Assembly (NCBI GenBank): GCA_002296965.1
Contig: DBIW01000002.1
Span: 1 to 27,887, forward strand
Source of the DNA: Treponema sp. UBA792
Lineage (GTDB): Bacteria > Spirochaetota > Spirochaetia > Treponematales > Treponemataceae
DNA: 27,887 nucleotides
Direction: 5' to 3'
This document shows, piece by piece, positions 22,363-27,887 of the stretch. The notes under the pieces are model-generated. The model was not told the origin of the DNA. It searched no databases and saw only the letters and a list, made by a program, of their open reading frames with translations. Positions within the stretch are counted from its first letter, which is position 1. Each line of letters opens with the position of its first letter. The position numbers and the translations under genes are program-made.

Positions 22363-23450
22363 ATGATGAAATATATTCTGCGCGAGCTTTTTCTGTATTT
22401 TCTCGTGAGTTTCGCATTCTTCTTCATGATTTTTTTCGTGAATCAGATTCTGCTTGTCGCGGAGGAGCTTCTGTCGAAACGCGCGCCTTTCGGAGACGTG
22501 ATGAGAATCCTGTTCTACAGCCTTCCGTTCATCGTGGCGCAGTCGGCTCCGTTCGCGACGCTTGTGGGATTTCTCGTCTGTCTTGGAAGAATGATGTCGG
22601 ACAATGAAATTCTGATTTTCCGGGCGTCCGGATTCAGTTTCTCTTCCCTTCTTGTTCCTGTCCTTGCGCTGGGCTTTGCAATATCCGTCGGCTCGTTTTT
22701 CGTAAATGACTATCTTCTTCCTCTTGGAACGATAAAATACAACAGGCTTTACCGCCAGATAATGAACAGCACTCCGACGGTCGAGCTTGAGCCGCACAGC
22801 GTCAAGGCTATAGATTCCTCCACGGTCGTGATAGGCGACGTTTCAGGGAACGACGTTTCCGATGTCCTGATGTTTGACCGGAGCGGAGGCACCAGGCGGG
22901 TGATTTCCGCCGGAAAATCGACGCTTGTGGGAGCCAAGAAGGAGGGGGTTCTTCTCCAGCTGGATATGGATGATGCTGTCGTGCTTTCTGTTGACACGAA
23001 GCATGACGGCGACTACGACGTGATAGATGCCGGCAACGTGGTTCTTAATGTGTTCGACAGGGCGTATTCCGGCTCATCGTCTGTGTCTCCGAGGGAGATG
23101 ACGGCGTATGACCTCAAGCGCGAGCTGACGCGTATGCGCGCCGACGGGAATACGGACTCCAGAAGGCTGAACGTCTACAACATGGAGTATTACAAGAAAT
23201 TCGCGCTGCCGTTCGGCTCCATTTTTTTCGCGTTTCTTGCGCTTTCGATCGCATTTCTTTTCGGAAAGCACAACGGACAGACTGTCGGGCTTCTTGTCGG
23301 AATAGTTATATGTGTCCTCTACTGGGCGATGCAGATTTCAGGACAGCTCCTTGTGACGAGAAACGGACTTGACGCGTTCTGGAGCATGTGGCTTCCGGAT
23401 TTTCTGATGGGCGGTTTCGGCTTCGTTTTTTATCTTGTGCTGGTCAGAAA

Positions 23451-23454
<4 letters not shown>
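22363..23454 (+). CDS. lptF: LptF/LptG (YjgP/YjgQ) family permease, first copy
   Basis: LptF and LptG form the inner-membrane permease that, with LptB2, extracts lipopolysaccharide for transport to the outer membrane. The protein shows the family topology: three membrane segments in the first 120 residues, a periplasmic beta-rich domain (about 125-255), then three segments at the C-terminus. ATG 22363 gives the classic start MMKYILRELFLYFLV with GGGGCGGA upstream and 363 residues, near the family norm. In-frame ATG 22285 (26 residues longer, GGAG upstream) and one still further upstream inside dut are possible but add an atypical basic tail. It is followed by lptG with an ATGA overlap. Which of the two copies is LptF or LptG in function is assigned by order only. 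Confidence 0.85.
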
Positions 23455-25682
<2,228 letters not shown>

Positions 25683-25688
25683 TGTTGT

Positions 25689-27197
25689 ATGAGAAAGGCA
25701 GTTTTTTCTATTTTCTGTTTTTTTGCCCTGTCCGCCGCGCTTCCTGTCTGTGCGGACACCCCGCGCCCGGAAGAGACGGCCGCTCCGGAGAATTCCGCCG
25801 CGCCGTCATCCGTCACGGCGGCTTCCGGCGGACATTCCGAAGTGCCGGCCGCGAAAAGACCGCTTCCTCCGGACAGAGAGAAGGCATCCGCCGCTGCGGC
25901 CAGAGATGAGTCGGATAAGGTTCCCGATGAATACAGGGATACACTCCGTTACGGAATCGCGTCCGAAATCACGGAGCTGATTGACACCCTTATGGAGAAT
26001 GATGACCCGCGCTTTTCTGACGAGCTGTATGATCTTTTTGGTGAAAACCGGAATCCTTCTGTCCGGAGCAGAATTCTGGGTTATTTCGCCGGACTCAAGG
26101 ATCCGTGTCTTGAGGATTTCGCGGTCACCTGTCTGAACGATCCCTATGATGAGAGCGCGGAGCTGGTGAAGGCGGTGTTCCGGTATACGGCCGCGGTGAA
26201 ATGTCCGGCCGCTGTTCCCGCCGTAATCTCCCTGATAGAATCCGAGAACGAGAGCTACTTTTCTGATGCCGTGACCACGCTTGGAGAGATAGGCGGAGAA
26301 AGCGAGGCGCTTTTCCTTGCCGAATATCTTGACCGGGATGATCTTTCCGCCGCCCAGCGCCAGTCTGTCATGCGGGTTATAGGCAGGATGAATTCGGATG
26401 CGACCTGGGACAGGCTTGTCGCCATACTTGAGGACAACGATGAGAATGTGTTCGTGAGGATGTATGCGGCTGAGGCGATCGGGCAGATGAAGAAGGCGGA
26501 GTCGGTTCCGGTTCTTGCCGGCATGTATTCATCGTCCGACCCGAATCTGCGTCAGTATGTGATAAAGGGGCTGTCTAATTATCCGGATGTCGTGGAAGCC
26601 AAGTCGATGATAATGCAGGGAATCCGTGACGATCATGTGAAGGTCAGGCTGGAGTCGGTGAAGGCGGCCGCGTCGCTGGGGCTTTCTGATTCCGTTCCGT
26701 TCCTGATTTACCGGATCCGGAACGATTCCGAGCAGTCCGTGAAGAATGAGAGCATAAGCGCCCTTGCGTCATTGAACACACCGGAGGGAAACGGATTCCT
26801 TCTGGAGAGGCTGGCCGGAAAAAAGGTGGCGGACTCCGAGAAGTCAAGAATCGCGGAAGCCCTGCTGAAGGAAGGCCATGCCGGCGAGGTTGAGATCGCC
26901 GCGCTTGCCGAGGAGACTCTCAGGGATGACCGGCGGAAACCGCTCCGCTCGTCGCTCGGAAAGACGCTTGCAAAATATGCCCGTCCGTCATTTGCGGATG
27001 TGTGTACGCTTTATCTGGAATCCTCCGACGCGCAGACCGTAAGCCTTGGGCTTGATATGTACAGAAACGGGAAATTTTCCGCTTCCGCGGACGCCGTAAG
27101 GAAAATAGCGGAAAGCAAAAAGAGCGGCGCGAACAGGTCAAGGGCAAGGAAACTCCTTGGAATTCAGGATGACGATGCCGGTTCTCCGGTGTCCTGA
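25689..27197 (+). CDS. Exported HEAT-repeat protein
   Basis: The protein has an N-terminal signal peptide (about residues 1-22, ending PVCA-DTP). A disordered Pro/Ala/Glu-rich stretch follows (about 23-75), then a solenoid of HEAT/PBS-type helical repeats through to the C-terminus. Repeat units with the usual A-V/I-x-A-L/I-x-x-M/L pattern are visible, for example around YAAEAIGQMKKAESVPVLAG and RLESVKAAASLGLSDSVPFL. Such repeats are protein-binding scaffolds; no enzyme motif is seen. The Cys at position 21 lacks a convincing spirochaetal lipobox, so I favour a soluble periplasmic protein over a lipoprotein. The start at 25689 is 19 nt after the tgt stop and has no Shine-Dalgarno; longer starts would hide the signal peptide. 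Partner and role are unknown. Confidence 0.82.
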   Translation: MRKAVFSIFCFFALSAALPVCADTPRPEETAAPENSAAPSSVTAASGGHSEVPAAKRPLPPDREKASAAAARDESDKVPDEYRDTLRYGIASEITELIDTLMENDDPRFSDELYDLFGENRNPSVRSRILGYFAGLKDPCLEDFAVTCLNDPYDESAELVKAVFRYTAAVKCPAAVPAVISLIESENESYFSDAVTTLGEIGGESEALFLAEYLDRDDLSAAQRQSVMRVIGRMNSDATWDRLVAILEDNDENVFVRMYAAEAIGQMKKAESVPVLAGMYSSSDPNLRQYVIKGLSNYPDVVEAKSMIMQGIRDDHVKVRLESVKAAASLGLSDSVPFLIYRIRNDSEQSVKNESISALASLNTPEGNGFLLERLAGKKVADSEKSRIAEALLKEGHAGEVEIAALAEETLRDDRRKPLRSSLGKTLAKYARPSFADVCTLYLESSDAQTVSLGLDMYRNGKFSASADAVRKIAESKKSGANRSRARKLLGIQDDDAGSPVS

Positions 27198-27202
27198 CGC
27201 TT

Positions 27203-27887
27203 CTACTCCAGTCCCCTGTCCGGCAGGCTTTCAGCCGCGCCTGAAATTCTGTATATCCTGGAGCGGTTTCTTGTTCCTGTAGCGGCAACCGCACCCATCC
27301 GGCTCAGAACCCACAGAATCAGGCTGCCTAGCGATGCGGCGCGTGCCGGAAATTCTTCCGCAGCCGCTATCGCCGCGGACAGGTCCCTTGCGCAGAATTC
27401 GTCGGGCAGACCCGGCGGCAGGAGGGCGGTGTAATCTTCCGGTCTTCTGAATGTCCGGATTCTTATTATGCTGTCAAGTTTCTTGTCCTCTTTTATCCAG
27501 TTTTTCTTGAATCTTCTTCTTCCGTTCGCCGACTGCACCGGGGCCGGAGTGCGGGTTCTGATTTCCGTGATGTCGGCTTCTATTACCTTGAGCGTGAACG
27601 CCGGATCGGTCAGCACGGGATAAATTCCTGTCAGCTCGCTGAACAGGTCAAGAATGCAGCCTCGGACGGGACTTTTCCTGTATGAGATTCTGTTTCCGTC
27701 CTCGTCATTCAGGAGAATCCGCTTTGTGACGGCCAGCGGATGCACCAGCATGAATTTCCTTCCGCAGCCGGCTGCTCCGCGGATTTTGGGAAGCAGCTTT
27801 GACAGATTTCCTGTCTGAATCTCAATTACGTTTCCGTCTTTGTCGAGAATATCGTATATGTGCCCGTCCGCGGCCTCCTCCGTCCGC
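27203..27887 (-). CDS. Partial conserved protein of unknown function, N-terminus beyond the window
   Basis: The frame is open from the right edge of the window to the stop at 27203, so the ATG at 27751 is internal, not the start. The visible 227 residues begin with DGHIYDILDKDGNVIEIQTGN-like sequence, continue KFMLVHPLAVTKRILL, YRKSPVRGCILDLF, and contain PVQSANGRRRFKKNWIKEDKKL and RTFRRPEDYTALLP. I have the impression of a family found in treponemes and other spirochaetes that lacks an assigned role. The early D-x-E-x-Q arrangement (YDI...IEIQTG) followed by a strand is reminiscent of the PD-(D/E)xK nuclease core, but this is only a suggestion. It converges on the HEAT-repeat gene with a 5-nt gap and no terminator. 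Confidence 0.7.
   Translation of the reverse strand, partial: RTEEAADGHIYDILDKDGNVIEIQTGNLSKLLPKIRGAAGCGRKFMLVHPLAVTKRILLNDEDGNRISYRKSPVRGCILDLFSELTGIYPVLTDPAFTLKVIEADITEIRTRTPAPVQSANGRRRFKKNWIKEDKKLDSIIRIRTFRRPEDYTALLPPGLPDEFCARDLSAAIAAAEEFPARAASLGSLILWVLSRMGAVAATGTRNRSRIYRISGAAESLPDRGLE

Overview
The window looks like chromosomal DNA from a spirochaete, most likely a GC-richer Treponema. The basis is a fliF-fliG-fliH-fliI-fliJ run of treponemal type, a spirochaete-style short NFACT protein, a short SerA with an ACT domain, paired LptF/LptG permeases followed by tgt, and several long proteins of the kind annotated as hypothetical in treponemes. No species is assigned. From about 1,080 on, the DNA is of moderate-to-high GC (line 1441-1500 is 33/60 G+C). 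The first ~1,070 bases are strikingly AT-rich (line 481-540 is 12/60 G+C) and carry a damaged mnmA that stops making sense where the composition changes. That edge may be a recent foreign insertion or an assembly joint.

Layout. 1-1131: AT-rich DNA with an mnmA remnant that has two frameshifts and no normal C-terminus. 1252-4800 (+): trxB, a GH3 N-acetylhexosaminidase and a TatD nuclease in one tight operon. 4794-6677 (-): an unrecognised 627-residue protein whose stop overlaps that of tatD. 6793-8088 (+): an NCS2 uracil permease. A bidirectional terminator then serves the permease and a minus-strand tRNA-Pro(GGG) at 8156-8229. 8361-10723 (+): an RqcH/NFACT-like protein translationally coupled to a diverged PAP2/Aur1-like protein. 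10818-11264: a PtsN-type EIIA with its own promoter and terminator. 11355-12803: a small hypothetical gene and a membrane-anchored lytic transglycosylase. 12891-15949: a perfect Rex-type operator followed by rex-serC-serA. 16138-21794: the flagellar export/switch operon fliFGHIJ. 21840-27197: dut-lptF-lptG-tgt and a secreted HEAT-repeat protein. 27203-27887 (-): the 3' part of a gene that runs off the window.

The themes that tie the window together are regulatory. At least four transcription units (trxB, rqcH-like, ptsN, dut) have TTGNNN-N17-TANNNT promoters whose -10 box ends only 6-8 nt before the start codon, with no Shine-Dalgarno. These mRNAs are therefore predicted to be leaderless, while downstream genes in the same operons keep clear AGGAGG-like sites. 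A fifth, the minus-strand 627-residue gene, is nearly the same. The two best leadered promoters (uraA, fliF) share an identical TTTTCA-N17-TATACT architecture. The Rex operator beside rex-serC-serA suggests that serine synthesis, which consumes NAD+ at SerA, is tied to the NADH/NAD+ sensor in one operon.

No CRISPR array, prophage, insertion sequence or rRNA was seen. I found no obviously new multi-gene defence or mobile system. The most unusual points are the predicted leaderless promoters, the rex-ser operon, the diverged PAP2-like partner of the RqcH homologue, and the chimeric left edge.
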